NCBI GenBank assembly: GCA_034429715.1
Contig: DAOUFR010000112.1
Location: forward strand, 1 to 64,000
Origin: CAIMUM01 sp034429715
GTDB taxonomy: Bacteria > Chloroflexota > Dehalococcoidia > GIF9 > UBA5629
Length of the DNA: 64,000 bases
Direction of reading: 5' to 3'
Below, one piece after another: positions 50,621-59,432 of the stretch. Below the pieces are notes generated by a model, which had not been told where the DNA came from, did no database searches, and was given only the letters and a program-made list of their open reading frames with translations. Position numbers and translations under genes: made by a program. Positions within the stretch are counted from its first letter, which is position 1. Each line of letters begins with the position of its first letter.

Positions 50621-52241
50621 GTTAAACAGGCCCGAAGAGACGGCCAGCATCGATTACCATCCTCCCCACCGGAACTGGATGGACCCGTCCGTTGAATTCA
50701 CAAAGGGTTCCTACTGCTATGCAGCACCTCTCAAGAACCAGGAGCAATTAGAACTGCCCAATCCACGCCAGTGGAATCCGCTGGATCCTGACTGGAAACT
50801 GCCCCCGGACTATAAACGGATTATTCTAAACGGTATGAAAGAGCGTCTGGACAAATACCGTTCCTGGAAATTATTTCTTGATATTTGCGTGCGCTGTGGA
50901 GCCTGCTCCGATAAGTGCCACTATTTCATCGGGTCGGGTGATCCCAAAAACATGCCGGTCATGAGGGCTGAATTGTTGCGCTCGGTATACCGCCGGTATT
51001 TCACCATCGGGGGCAGGCTCCTGGGTAAGCTGGCCGGCGCCAGGGACCTGAACGAGCAGATCATTAAGGAGTGGTATTACTACTTCTATCAGTGTTCGGA
51101 GTGCCGGCGCTGCTCCGTCTTCTGTCCTTACGGCATCGATACGTGCGAGATCACCATGATGGGACGCGAGCTTCTGAACCTGGTAGGCTGCACCACCGAA
51201 TGGGTGGTCGGACCGGCGTCCAATTCATTCCGTACGGGCAATCATGTGGGTATACCCCCGCATGCCATGAAACAAAGCCTTGAATCGGCGCAGGATGATA
51301 TTAAGACCATCACCGGCATTGAAGTGGATGTACCCATTAATAAAAAAGGCGCCGAGATCCTTTTTGTCACCCCGTCAGCCGATTTCTTCGCCAGCCCGGC
51401 CTGGTACACGCTGATGGGCTACCTCATGCTGTTCCACGAGATCGGGCTGGATTATACGTTCAGCACCTATGCCTCAGAGGGAGGAAATTTCGGACTTTTC
51501 CACTCGTCCGAGCTGGCCAAAAGCCTTAACGCAAAAATATACGCTGAAGCCGAGCGGCTGAAGGTAAAATGGGTGTTGGGAGGAGAATGCGGCCATATGT
51601 GGAGAGTTATACATCAATACATGGATACCTTCAACGGCCCGCCGTCGTTTCTCGAGGAGCCGGTCTCGCCCGTAACCGGTACTAAATTCGATAACGCCGG
51701 ATCGACTAAAATGGTCCATATCTGCGAGTTCACCGCAGACCTGATACACTATGGCAAGCTGAAGCTGGACCCCGGGCGCAATGACAAGTGGAAAGTGACC
51801 TACCACGATTCCTGTAACCCGGCTCGGGCCATGGGCCTATTCGAGGAGCCCCGCTATATCATCAACCACACCTGCAACCATTTTTACGAGATGCCGGAGA
51901 ATACCATCAGGGAGCGCACTTTCTGCTGCGGCAGCGGAGCCGGCCTTGGACCCGATGAGAACCTGGAGGTGCGGTTACGCGGCGGTTACCCGCGTGCCAA
52001 CGCAGTACAGTATGTGCAAGAAAAACACGGCGTCAATCTATTGGCCTGCATCTGCGCCATAGACAAAGCTTCGTTCCCGCCTCTACTGGAATACTGGGTG
52101 CCCGGCGTGGAAACGGCCGGTGTGCATGAACTGCTTGGCAACGCACTCATCATGCAAGGCGAAAAACAGAGGGAAACAGATTTGAGGGGTGAGACTCTAA
52201 CAGCAAACACATCTTCAGAAGGCGGCCGGGACAGTGTATGA
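50607..52241 (+). CDS. dsrK: DsrK, heterodisulfide-reductase-like iron-sulfur subunit
   Basis: This 544-residue protein has two [4Fe-4S] motifs, DICVRCGACSDKCHYFIGSGDP and QCSECRRCSVFCPYG. CCG-type regions follow, including LGGECGHMW and DSCNPARAMG...RERTFCCGSGAG, which resemble the HdrD noncubane cluster site. It is the catalytic subunit thought to reduce the DsrC trisulfide at the cytoplasmic side. GGGGAG lies before the two adjacent ATG codons at 50607 and 50610; either may be used. Confidence 0.95.
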   Translation: MMADKLNRPEETASIDYHPPHRNWMDPSVEFTKGSYCYAAPLKNQEQLELPNPRQWNPLDPDWKLPPDYKRIILNGMKERLDKYRSWKLFLDICVRCGACSDKCHYFIGSGDPKNMPVMRAELLRSVYRRYFTIGGRLLGKLAGARDLNEQIIKEWYYYFYQCSECRRCSVFCPYGIDTCEITMMGRELLNLVGCTTEWVVGPASNSFRTGNHVGIPPHAMKQSLESAQDDIKTITGIEVDVPINKKGAEILFVTPSADFFASPAWYTLMGYLMLFHEIGLDYTFSTYASEGGNFGLFHSSELAKSLNAKIYAEAERLKVKWVLGGECGHMWRVIHQYMDTFNGPPSFLEEPVSPVTGTKFDNAGSTKMVHICEFTADLIHYGKLKLDPGRNDKWKVTYHDSCNPARAMGLFEEPRYIINHTCNHFYEMPENTIRERTFCCGSGAGLGPDENLEVRLRGGYPRANAVQYVQEKHGVNLLACICAIDKASFPPLLEYWVPGVETAGVHELLGNALIMQGEKQRETDLRGETLTANTSSEGGRDSV

Positions 52242-52635
52242 TAAAGGAAAGATAATCGGCGGCCTGGCCATTTTCCTTTGTCTGACCAGCTTCCCCGCCT
52301 GGTATATGGCTGCCAGCGGAAAGGCTGATTACAGCCCGGACCCGGTGCTGCCTGTCAGCGAGAACCAGTGTGTGGAATCTGCACAATATATGAAAGAGTA
52401 TCACATGCAGCTTATGCAGCAGTGGCGGGACCAGTCGGTAAGGCAGGGCGATAACACTTATATTTCCAGTGACAACCGCACATTCGACATCAACCTGACG
52501 GGCACCTGCTTCAAATGCCACACCAACAAGGCCGATTTCTGCGACCGCTGTCATAATTATACAGGCACAGCTCCCAACTGCTGGGATTGCCATAACATAC
52601 CTCCGGCCAGTGCGCCGCCGCAGGTGACGAAATGA
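52234..52635 (+). CDS. dsrJ: DsrJ, triheme cytochrome c
   Basis: This 133-residue protein has an N-terminal membrane anchor (about 7-27) and three haem motifs: CFKCH (92-96), CDRCH (103-107) and CWDCH (116-120). Cys46 in ENQCVES fits the Cys that acts as an unusual haem ligand in DsrJ of Allochromatium. It should face the outside of the membrane. The GTG at 52234 overlaps the dsrK stop by 8 bp; an ATG nearby runs into a stop within a few codons. Confidence 0.95.
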   Translation: MYDKGKIIGGLAIFLCLTSFPAWYMAASGKADYSPDPVLPVSENQCVESAQYMKEYHMQLMQQWRDQSVRQGDNTYISSDNRTFDINLTGTCFKCHTNKADFCDRCHNYTGTAPNCWDCHNIPPASAPPQVTK

Positions 52636-53396
52636 ATATCGACCGCCGCTCTTTTCTCAAACTGGCAGCTCTCGGCCTGCTTGCCATAGCTGCCAAACCT
52701 GCCATCGACTTCATCTCAAAGCCGTCTGCGGCCAGGGCTCTCGACGGACCGTTTTCCGGCAAACGTCTGGCTATGGCTGTAGACCTCAAGGCCTGCACTG
52801 CCGGAGACGGCTGCGTTGACTGCATTGCCGCGTGCCACCGGGTACACAACGTCCCCGACATAGGCAATATCAAAGAGGAGGTCAAATGGCTGTGGGAGGT
52901 CGACTACAAGCAGGCTTTCCCTGATCAGGAGAACGGATTTGTCAGTGAACCGTTGCTGGACAGCAGGGTGCTGGTACTGTGTAACCACTGCGACAACCCG
53001 CCCTGCGTCAAAGTGTGCCCAACGCAGGCGACCTGGAAGAGGGAAGACGGCATAGTTATGATGGACTACCACCGCTGCATCGGTTGCCGCTATTGCATGG
53101 CGGCATGCCCCTATGGCTCCCGCAGCTTCAACTGGCGCGATCCGCGCCCTTATATCGATATCATCGAGCAGAGCTACCCCACCCGTACCAGAGGCGTGGT
53201 CGAGAAGTGCAACTTCTGCGAGGAGCGACTATCAGATGGATTGCAGCCTGCCTGCGTGGAAGCTTGCAGCAGCGGGGCATTGAAATTCGGAGACCTGAAT
53301 CAGGGCACAGATTTGTACAACCTGATTTCATCGCAATTCAACCTGCGGCGCAAGGCCGAGCTGGGTACGCGGCCGCAGGTCTATTATTTGCTGTAG
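52632..53396 (+). CDS. dsrO: DsrO, Tat-exported ferredoxin-like subunit
   Basis: This 254-residue protein starts with a Tat-type signal (RRSFLKLAALGLLAIAA). Four cysteine groups follow: ACTAGDGCVDCIAACHRVH, LCNHCDNPPCVKVCP, HRCIGCRYCMAACPYG, and KCNFCEERLSDGLQPACVEACSSGA. These bind up to four [4Fe-4S] clusters. It links DsrJ and DsrP on the outer side. The start overlaps the dsrJ stop by 4 bp (ATGA). Confidence 0.95.
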   Translation: MNIDRRSFLKLAALGLLAIAAKPAIDFISKPSAARALDGPFSGKRLAMAVDLKACTAGDGCVDCIAACHRVHNVPDIGNIKEEVKWLWEVDYKQAFPDQENGFVSEPLLDSRVLVLCNHCDNPPCVKVCPTQATWKREDGIVMMDYHRCIGCRYCMAACPYGSRSFNWRDPRPYIDIIEQSYPTRTRGVVEKCNFCEERLSDGLQPACVEACSSGALKFGDLNQGTDLYNLISSQFNLRRKAELGTRPQVYYLL

Positions 53397-53404
53397 GTTT
53401 CACA

Positions 53405-54559
53405 TTGATTGAGAACATTTTCAGAGGCGGAAAGACATACTGGCTGCTGGTGAGCGGCCTGCTCGTGCTTATGGCGGCAGGGCTGGCAGCCTATCTCGAG
53501 CAGTGGAATATCGGTCTGGCGGTGACCGGTTTGAGCAGGGATGTTTCCTGGGGCCTGTACCTTGCCAACTTTACCTTCTTCGTTGGTATAGCCGCCTCCG
53601 CCGTCATGATTGTCATCCCTTACTATCTGCATAACACACGGGAATTCCGCCGCATACTTATACTGGGAGAGTTCATGGCCGTAGCGGCCTGCCTGGTGGC
53701 CATTACTTTCATACTGGTGGACCTGGGCCAGCCGGCCAGGGTACTTAATATCATTCTTTATCCCTCACCCGGTTCCATTATTTTCTGGGATGTTGTGGTG
53801 CTCTCGGTCTACCTGCTGCTCAACATCATCCTCGGCTGGGTGGCGCTGGATGCCGAGTACAAAGAGGTCGCTCCGCCGGCCTGGTTAAAGCCAGTTGCAA
53901 TCATATCCGTAGTCTGGGCTATCAGCATTCACACCGTCACCGCATTCATATACGCCGGGTTGGCAGCACGCGCTTTCTGGCTGACCGCCCTGCTGGCGCC
54001 CCGCTTCCTGGCCTCGGCTTTCGCCTCCGGACCCGCCCTCCTGATATTATTGGCCCTGGCCATGAAGAAGTGGGGCGGCTTCGACCCGGGTGACCAGTCC
54101 CTGGACAAGGTGGCCAAGATCGTCACGTACGCCATTATCATCACCGTCTTCTTCCTGCTGCTGGAGATCTTCACGGTTTTCTACAGCCAAGAGCCGGACG
54201 CTGTGTCACACTTCCAGTACCTGCTATTTGGATTGGACAATCATTACGGACTCGTACCATGGCTATGGACATCGGTCATTCTGGCCTGCGCCGCCATTAT
54301 CCTGATGGTCATACCCTCTATGCGAAAAAATCAGCTCACACTTGCGTTGGCCTGTGCAGCTGTTTTCATCTCCATCTGGATCGATAAAGGCCTGGGCCTG
54401 ATCGTGCCGGGTTTTATTCCGTCACCTCTGGGAGACATTACCGAATACACCCCCACCTTGCTCGAAACACTAATAACTATTGGGGTATGGTCGATGGGCG
54501 GTTTAATACTGACTCTGCTGCTCAAGGTGGTGCTGGGTGTCAGACAGAGACAGCGCTGA
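53405..54559 (+). CDS. dsrP: DsrP, NrfD-family integral membrane subunit
   Basis: This 384-residue protein has about ten membrane helices and the NrfD/PsrC-type pattern. It begins ENIFRGGKTYWLLVSGLLVLMAAGLAAYLEQW, then VSWGLYLANFTFFVGIAASAVMIVIPYYLH. The reading frame is open further upstream, but that part overlaps dsrO in another frame and is not protein-like. The TTG at 53405 gives the usual DsrP length. It should exchange electrons with menaquinone. It ends the five-gene complex operon. Confidence 0.93.
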   Translation: MIENIFRGGKTYWLLVSGLLVLMAAGLAAYLEQWNIGLAVTGLSRDVSWGLYLANFTFFVGIAASAVMIVIPYYLHNTREFRRILILGEFMAVAACLVAITFILVDLGQPARVLNIILYPSPGSIIFWDVVVLSVYLLLNIILGWVALDAEYKEVAPPAWLKPVAIISVVWAISIHTVTAFIYAGLAARAFWLTALLAPRFLASAFASGPALLILLALAMKKWGGFDPGDQSLDKVAKIVTYAIIITVFFLLLEIFTVFYSQEPDAVSHFQYLLFGLDNHYGLVPWLWTSVILACAAIILMVIPSMRKNQLTLALACAAVFISIWIDKGLGLIVPGFIPSPLGDITEYTPTLLETLITIGVWSMGGLILTLLLKVVLGVRQRQR

Positions 54560-54611
54560 ACGACATCTCTTTGACAAATAATTACTCGCCGTAGATAATT
54601 GAGCCGCAGAT

Positions 54612-55157
54612 ATGTATCATCCTTTAAATTCCATACCCGGTAGCAAGAGGTTACCGGCATTCCTGTGGCTGCTGGCTGCGACCATAGGCATTACCATCGT
54701 GTTCCGCTTTATCGGCCCCTTCAAACCGACCATTGTGGATTTCGAGCTGGCCGGAAGTGTGGAGAAAACATCGGCGATAATCGGCGCGTGGGATACACTG
54801 GCCAGGCTGCAGGCCTGTTTCAACCTGGGCTTCGATTACCTTTATATGCCCGTATATTCAACTACTATAGCCCTGGCCTGTGTGATGGGCGCCGGCGTCG
54901 TTTCACGGAGCGGCTGGAGAAATCTCGGACTGCTGTTGGCCTGGGGCTTATGGCTGGCCGCTATACTCGACGCCGTGGAGAATTACGCCCTGATCACTAT
55001 GATGTACGGCAGCCCGGCGGCCCCGTATCCTCAGATAGCTGCGTATTGCGCAGCCTGTAAATTCGGCCTGATCATTCTGGGCCTGCTATACGCCCTTATC
55101 TCGCTTATCGTTTATCTGGTTAAACTCTCCCGAATAAAGCTTGTGCCGCTGAAATAA
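54612..55157 (+). CDS. Four-helix membrane protein of unknown function
   Basis: I do not recognise the family. The 181-residue protein has four hydrophobic helices (about 20-40, 70-95, 105-130 and 145-170). Conserved-looking parts are FNLGFDYLYMPVYSTTIAL and AAILDAVENYALITMMYG. It lies 52 bp after dsrP on the same strand, so it may belong to the same transcript. No haem or metal motif is clear. Confidence 0.72.
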   Translation: MYHPLNSIPGSKRLPAFLWLLAATIGITIVFRFIGPFKPTIVDFELAGSVEKTSAIIGAWDTLARLQACFNLGFDYLYMPVYSTTIALACVMGAGVVSRSGWRNLGLLLAWGLWLAAILDAVENYALITMMYGSPAAPYPQIAAYCAACKFGLIILGLLYALISLIVYLVKLSRIKLVPLK

Positions 55158-55183
55158 ACGTTGCATTCATAAACTACCGGATT

Positions 55184-56011
55184 TCACATTGCAGCGTAAC
55201 TGTGCAGTCCCCCGAAGAACAAATTGCCGAAAAATGTCAGGAGCACTGCCAGGAAGCCGGCTACCAGGAACCAGGCGCTGCGTGAGTCCCTCCAGCCAAA
55301 TATCCACCTCGTGAGCAAATAAAGTGCGTAAATCAACCAGGTCACCAGCGCGGCGGTCTCCTTAGGGTCCCAGGACCAGTAGCTGCCCCAGGCGATTTTT
55401 GCCCATATGGAGCCGAGGACTATCACCACTGTCAGGAAGCAAAAACCGATCAGTGAGGAGCGATAGCCCAGCCTGTCGAGAATAAGCGGTGAGGGCATGA
55501 AGGAAGCCGCATATCTCTGTCCTGTCAGAAAGAGCGCAGCGCAGGCAAATCCCAGCGCAAATAGACCGTAAGCAATAATAGCGCAGGATACGTGAAGCGG
55601 CAGCAGCCAGGTCTGGTTCAATATCGGGGAGAGCGGCTGATGCTGGACAGGCAACGTGAACGCATAGATCAGCATAGCGAGAGTTATCAGCGCGCCTGCG
55701 GCGCTTACTATATCGTTTCTCTGCCTCCACCTGAAAATCAGCACAACCGTCAGCACACCCCAGCCGAAAGACATCGAGAACTCGAACATATCTGTAGCGG
55801 GGATATGTCCGGCCTGGATAGCATGCATAACCAGGGAAACAGTGAGCGCCAGCCAGGCGACCAACATAACAGGCAGGGAATAACGGGAAACTGCCAGGTC
55901 CAGCGGGCTTTTATTAACATAAATGGAGATGAATCCCCAGATATACAGAATTAACGCCAGTTGCAGGGCAACCAGCGTGGTCACGAACATGAGGATTTCG
56001 ATCTGGCCCAT
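55184..56011 (-). CDS. ccsA: CcsA-like cytochrome c biogenesis protein
   Basis: This 275-residue protein has eight or so membrane helices and the haem-handling WWD motif WGSYWSWDPKETAALVTWLIYALYLL near residue 215. Conserved His residues are present in the flanking helices. CcsA delivers haem for covalent attachment to CxxCH motifs outside the membrane. The DsrJ cytochrome encoded 3 kb away is a likely client. The partner CcsB (ResB) is not in the window. It converges on the membrane-protein gene with a 26-bp gap. Confidence 0.88.
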   Translation of the reverse strand: MGQIEILMFVTTLVALQLALILYIWGFISIYVNKSPLDLAVSRYSLPVMLVAWLALTVSLVMHAIQAGHIPATDMFEFSMSFGWGVLTVVLIFRWRQRNDIVSAAGALITLAMLIYAFTLPVQHQPLSPILNQTWLLPLHVSCAIIAYGLFALGFACAALFLTGQRYAASFMPSPLILDRLGYRSSLIGFCFLTVVIVLGSIWAKIAWGSYWSWDPKETAALVTWLIYALYLLTRWIFGWRDSRSAWFLVAGFLAVLLTFFGNLFFGGLHSYAAM

Positions 56012-56056
56012 AATGACTAAAGTATAAACAAATTGCTTAACTGTCGTTTACTGCTG

Positions 56057-56085
56057 TTGACAGCAATTAAGTGATATTGTATAAA
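56057..56085 (+). promoter_or_regulatory. Sigma-70-type promoter of the YeiH-type exporter gene
   Basis: A perfect TTGACA (56057-56062) and TATAAA (56080-56085) are separated by 17 bp. This is the best consensus promoter found in the window. TGCTG-TTGA-CAGCA, a 5-bp inverted repeat, covers the -35. The untranslated leader would be about 125 nt. The AAAGGAGGTGAG ribosome site lies before the TTG start at 56220. Confidence 0.7.
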
Positions 56086-56219
56086 GGAGCTTAAGACCGG
56101 GCAATATCAGGTGAGGGGGGTGATATATTTAACAATTGTTCCGTTTTTTTCAGTCCCAGGATTCGTTTCATCTTTTTTAATCAGTACTACTATTAATCGA
56201 TAATAAAGGAGGTGAGAGG

Positions 56220-57521
56220 TTGCAGAAGATTGATTGGTCATCGATATGGACCAAAGAGGACTGGTGGGCGTGTTGGCTGGGATTCGTCATCCTGATTCTG
56301 GCTATGATCGGCATTCTGCCCGCCGGCCCCAAGTTCGGCACATGGGCAACGATCGATAAAGCTTTCCCTTCAGGCATCGCAACTATCTGGGACACACTGA
56401 TCCTGTTAGTCATACTGGCCGTCCTGTGTTTGATCGGTCTGATCTTTATGAAAAAGGATATCAAGCGTTTTGTCCCCGCCTTCATCGTTATCTTTGCGCT
56501 TGCCTGGCTGGCGGTTTTCATCGGTAAGCAGTCCGTCATCAATGCCTGGGGTTTGGAATATGTTATCTGGGCTTTGATCTTCGGTCTGCTTATCAGCAAT
56601 ACAGTAGGCATGCCAGGCTGGCTCAAACCGGCCGTACTAACCGAATATTATATAAAGATCGGCCTGGTCTGCATGGGCGCAACCATACTTTTCTCCGTTA
56701 TCCTTAAAGCGGGCGGCGTAGGCATGCTGCAGGCCCTGCTGGTAGTGGCCGCAGTATGGTTTTTCACTTACTGGCTGGGCAGAAGGTTCGGGATGGCCGA
56801 ACGCTTCTCCAGCACCATGGCTACAGGTGTCTCGATCTGCGGTGTATCAGCTTCCATAGCCGCTGGTGGAGCGGTTAAGGGCGATCCCAAAGAAACCAGC
56901 TACATCATAGCCTGGCTGCTGGTTGGCGCAGTGATCATGATAGTGGTAATGCCCCCCATTGCCAAGGCCGTCAGCATGCCGACCAACATGGCCGGAGCAT
57001 GGCTGGGCGGCACCATCGATAATACCGGCGCAGTGGTAGCTGCAGGCGAGGTGATGAAAAGCAAAGCTTCACTCGATGTGGCCGCTCTGGTCAAGATGGC
57101 GCAGAATATTTTGATCGGGTTTGCGGCTTTCTTCCTGGCGGTATGGGCAACGCTGAGGCTGGATAAAAAATCCGTCAGCGAACGGCCGTCTTTCATGGAA
57201 ATCTGGTACCGCTTCCCTAAATTCATCGTCGGATTCATTATCGCCTCTCTAATAGCCTCCTTCTACATCGAGCCTGTCATGGGTACCAAAGCAACAGCAA
57301 CGATCACCGGCCTGCTGACAACCTACCGCACCTGGTTCTTTGCACTGTGCTTTGTCTGCATAGGTCTGGAGACTAACTTCAAAGAGCTTCTTTCAGTCGG
57401 CGGCGGCAAACCGGCGGCTGTGTACTGGATCGGGCAGACATTTAACGTGGTGTGGACCCTGCTCATCGTCTGGATCCTGTGGTCCGGCACCTTTTTCGTT
57501 CCCCCCATACTTCCCGATTAA
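56220..57521 (+). CDS. YeiH/UPF0324-family putative sulfate (sulfite) exporter
   Basis: This 433-residue protein has about ten or more membrane helices. Family stretches are ALIFGLLISNTVGMPGWLKPAVLTEYYIKIGLVCMGATILFS and FSSTMATGVSICGVSASIAAGGAVKGDPKETSYIIAWLLV. The latter holds the ICGxSA(S/I) motif. The family is annotated as putative sulfate exporters, and some members are linked to sulfite or taurine sulfur. Placement between dsrMKJOP and dsrAB supports a role in sulfur-anion export. The TTG at 56220 follows a near-perfect ribosome site. Confidence 0.87.
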   Translation: MQKIDWSSIWTKEDWWACWLGFVILILAMIGILPAGPKFGTWATIDKAFPSGIATIWDTLILLVILAVLCLIGLIFMKKDIKRFVPAFIVIFALAWLAVFIGKQSVINAWGLEYVIWALIFGLLISNTVGMPGWLKPAVLTEYYIKIGLVCMGATILFSVILKAGGVGMLQALLVVAAVWFFTYWLGRRFGMAERFSSTMATGVSICGVSASIAAGGAVKGDPKETSYIIAWLLVGAVIMIVVMPPIAKAVSMPTNMAGAWLGGTIDNTGAVVAAGEVMKSKASLDVAALVKMAQNILIGFAAFFLAVWATLRLDKKSVSERPSFMEIWYRFPKFIVGFIIASLIASFYIEPVMGTKATATITGLLTTYRTWFFALCFVCIGLETNFKELLSVGGGKPAAVYWIGQTFNVVWTLLIVWILWSGTFFVPPILPD

Positions 57522-57532
57522 TTCGACCCAAT

Positions 57533-57568
57533 ATTGCGGGAGGAACCGGCAGCGGTTCCTCCCGCAAT
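57533..57568. terminator. Perfect 16-bp hairpin between convergent genes
   Basis: ATTGCGGGAGGAACCG (57533-57548) and its exact reverse complement (57553-57568) are separated by the loop GCAG. It lies 12 bp after the exporter stop and 19 bp before the end of the radical SAM gene on the other strand. There is no U-tract on either side. It most likely ends or stabilises both converging transcripts. Confidence 0.65.
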
Positions 57569-57586
57569 AAACGTGTTTCAATAGGC

Positions 57587-58684
57587 TTATATCCCCTGCA
57601 ACTTATAGCACCCCCGGCACTGTGCCGGCGCCTGCGGCATCGTCCCCGGGACTTCAGTCAGGGACTGTTTCTCCTGTCCCTGTAAATTTCTACGTGCTCC
57701 GCGTATCCCGGGCAGAGTCAGCAACGCCATTGATTTGGCTGCATTTAATCTCGAGTGCTCGATTCGCCGTTCGAACGCCAGCCTGAACTCCTTTGCCTGT
57801 GCATTCTCAAGCACTTTACCGAAGCCATCCTGCACATTTCCATAGATAAAGCGGTCAACCGGGCCTTCATCACGCCATGATATTATCCTAGGAATCATGC
57901 CTTCAACCGGCATACAGAGGTAAACACAGGGAGAGACTTCGCCCCGCACACTCACAACAACATTGTGCAGCGGATCGTCGCTGCAAACAGGTGAATTGTC
58001 ACGGGGCTCCAACGGATAAATATGTACCTGGATACCTCTCTTTTTCCCCCTCATCTCTGCTTCCTTGACTATGTCATATAGACGTGGATCGAACGTCTGG
58101 CCGAACGTTTTCAGCGCCTCCGCCTCAGCGTCAGGTATGTAATCAAGATTAGGTACGATCACCCTGTCCGCTTTAAGCTCCGCCGCCAGATCAACCAGCT
58201 CAGGCAACTCCGCGATGTTCGGTTTCATCATCTGCATGACGAGATGAATATCCGGGTGAGACCTGGCCGCGCTTAATCCGGCGATATTCTTGCAGATTTG
58301 CGCCAGGCTCGATCCTGCTCTTAGAGAATCGTGTGTAGTAGACCTGGCTCCCGCCACCGACACCGCTATGAAAGCAAACCCGATCTCGCATATCCGCCGG
58401 ACGGCGGCGTCATCCAGCAGCACGCCGTTGGTGGTCAGGCTGACCCTGCCTCCCCTCTCCTTGATTGCCCTTGCCATGCTCCAGATTTCGGGATGGAGCA
58501 GCGGCTCCCCCCATCCCTGCAGGTGCACCAGTTCCGCTTTACCCAGGTACGGCAAAATCTGCGTAAAAGCATCGCGACTTATATCCCGTGAGATCCATCT
58601 GTCTTTAAGCAGCGTGTGCGGGCAAAAGCAGCACCTTAGCTGGCACCTGGTCGATACCTCTACCTGTATAATGCGAGGCTGCAT
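57587..58684 (-). CDS. Radical SAM protein with SPASM-type C-terminus
   Basis: This 365-residue protein has the cluster motif C14-x3-C18-x2-C21 (STRCQLRCCFCPH). A GWGEPLLHP motif and the TTNGVLL strand match the SAM-binding barrel. The C-terminal part has VCSDDPLHNVVVSVRGEVSPCVYLCMPVEG and ends QCRGCYKL, which resembles a SPASM or twitch domain holding extra clusters. It differs from glycyl-radical activases, which carry a DGPGIR-type opening and are shorter. It is the only radical SAM gene near the glycyl radical enzyme. A role in peptide or cofactor modification is equally possible. Confidence 0.86.
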   Translation of the reverse strand: MQPRIIQVEVSTRCQLRCCFCPHTLLKDRWISRDISRDAFTQILPYLGKAELVHLQGWGEPLLHPEIWSMARAIKERGGRVSLTTNGVLLDDAAVRRICEIGFAFIAVSVAGARSTTHDSLRAGSSLAQICKNIAGLSAARSHPDIHLVMQMMKPNIAELPELVDLAAELKADRVIVPNLDYIPDAEAEALKTFGQTFDPRLYDIVKEAEMRGKKRGIQVHIYPLEPRDNSPVCSDDPLHNVVVSVRGEVSPCVYLCMPVEGMIPRIISWRDEGPVDRFIYGNVQDGFGKVLENAQAKEFRLAFERRIEHSRLNAAKSMALLTLPGIRGARRNLQGQEKQSLTEVPGTMPQAPAQCRGCYKLQGI

Positions 58685-58789
58685 CGGAATTAACCTCTGA
58701 TCAGTGTATCCAAACGCATTCTAACACAGCATCGTAATCAGCTGCCTGTTCTTTGACCTGCTCGAAAAACGTATGTTATATTGCGGCCT

Positions 58790-59428
58790 ATGGGCGTGCT
58801 GAGAGATATTCTCCCCACAGTGCTGGACACTAAAATAAAAAATATCCTGACCGAGGAAAGAGAGGTGGCTAAAGCAGTGGCTACCGATGTAACCGGCACA
58901 ATGGCTTTAGGGGTCTGGGATTTCGTGCTTCCTCCGCTCTTTGCAATCAATCTGCTCAAACATCACCGGTCGAAAGAGGCCTTTACACTTAATTTCATGT
59001 TTACCAAGAAACTGGCGCTGGAAGCAGCCGGCAATATGTTGCAATCCGGCCTGACAATAGATAATTGCCTGGCAGAGGTGGAGAAAAAGACATCTTCGAT
59101 CCTGAGCGCCGACCGGAAAGGCGTGTATTCGGAGAAGGTGCGTCTGAAACAGATGCAGGAGGTCCGCCTGCTGATCGACCATTATCAAAAGCTGATTATG
59201 TCTGAGGGTAAAACCTACCGCGATATGGTTAAGTCAGCATATGTGGACCGGGAATCATTCGATACGTTTTTGCACAGGCTCAGTTCAGCCGAAAAAGACG
59301 TCAACCGGGCTGCTTTGCAGATAGTGAGCAAAAGCACTGAAGCAAGGGACTTTGTTGCCAGGATGGAGAAGTCGGTGAACCAGATACGCAACAGGGACCT
59401 GGACAATTATTTTCCCCTACCTGAATAA
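58790..59428 (+). CDS. Hypothetical helical protein, 212 aa
   Basis: I do not recognise the family. The protein is mostly helical: VLRDILPTVLDTKIKNILTEEREVAKAVATD, then a hydrophobic stretch GTMALGVWDFVLPPLFAINLL (about 30-55) that may be a membrane-associated helix. Charged coiled regions follow with few Cys. It lies divergently to the radical SAM gene and converges on the glycyl radical enzyme gene, with 4 bp between the stops. The ATG at 58790 is preferred over a TTG at 58781. Confidence 0.65.
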   Translation: MGVLRDILPTVLDTKIKNILTEEREVAKAVATDVTGTMALGVWDFVLPPLFAINLLKHHRSKEAFTLNFMFTKKLALEAAGNMLQSGLTIDNCLAEVEKKTSSILSADRKGVYSEKVRLKQMQEVRLLIDHYQKLIMSEGKTYRDMVKSAYVDRESFDTFLHRLSSAEKDVNRAALQIVSKSTEARDFVARMEKSVNQIRNRDLDNYFPLPE

Positions 59429-59432
59429 AGGC

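Noticed and set aside
53015..53404. N-terminal extension of dsrP reading frame
   Set aside because: It overlaps dsrO in another frame, has no ribosome site, and its translation is Arg-rich and not like DsrP. The TTG at 53405 gives the normal length.
56071..56085. GATATTGTATAAAG before the exporter gene as a third operator copy
   Set aside because: It matches only part of the right arm and lacks the inverted partner. It is better explained as the -10 of a consensus promoter.
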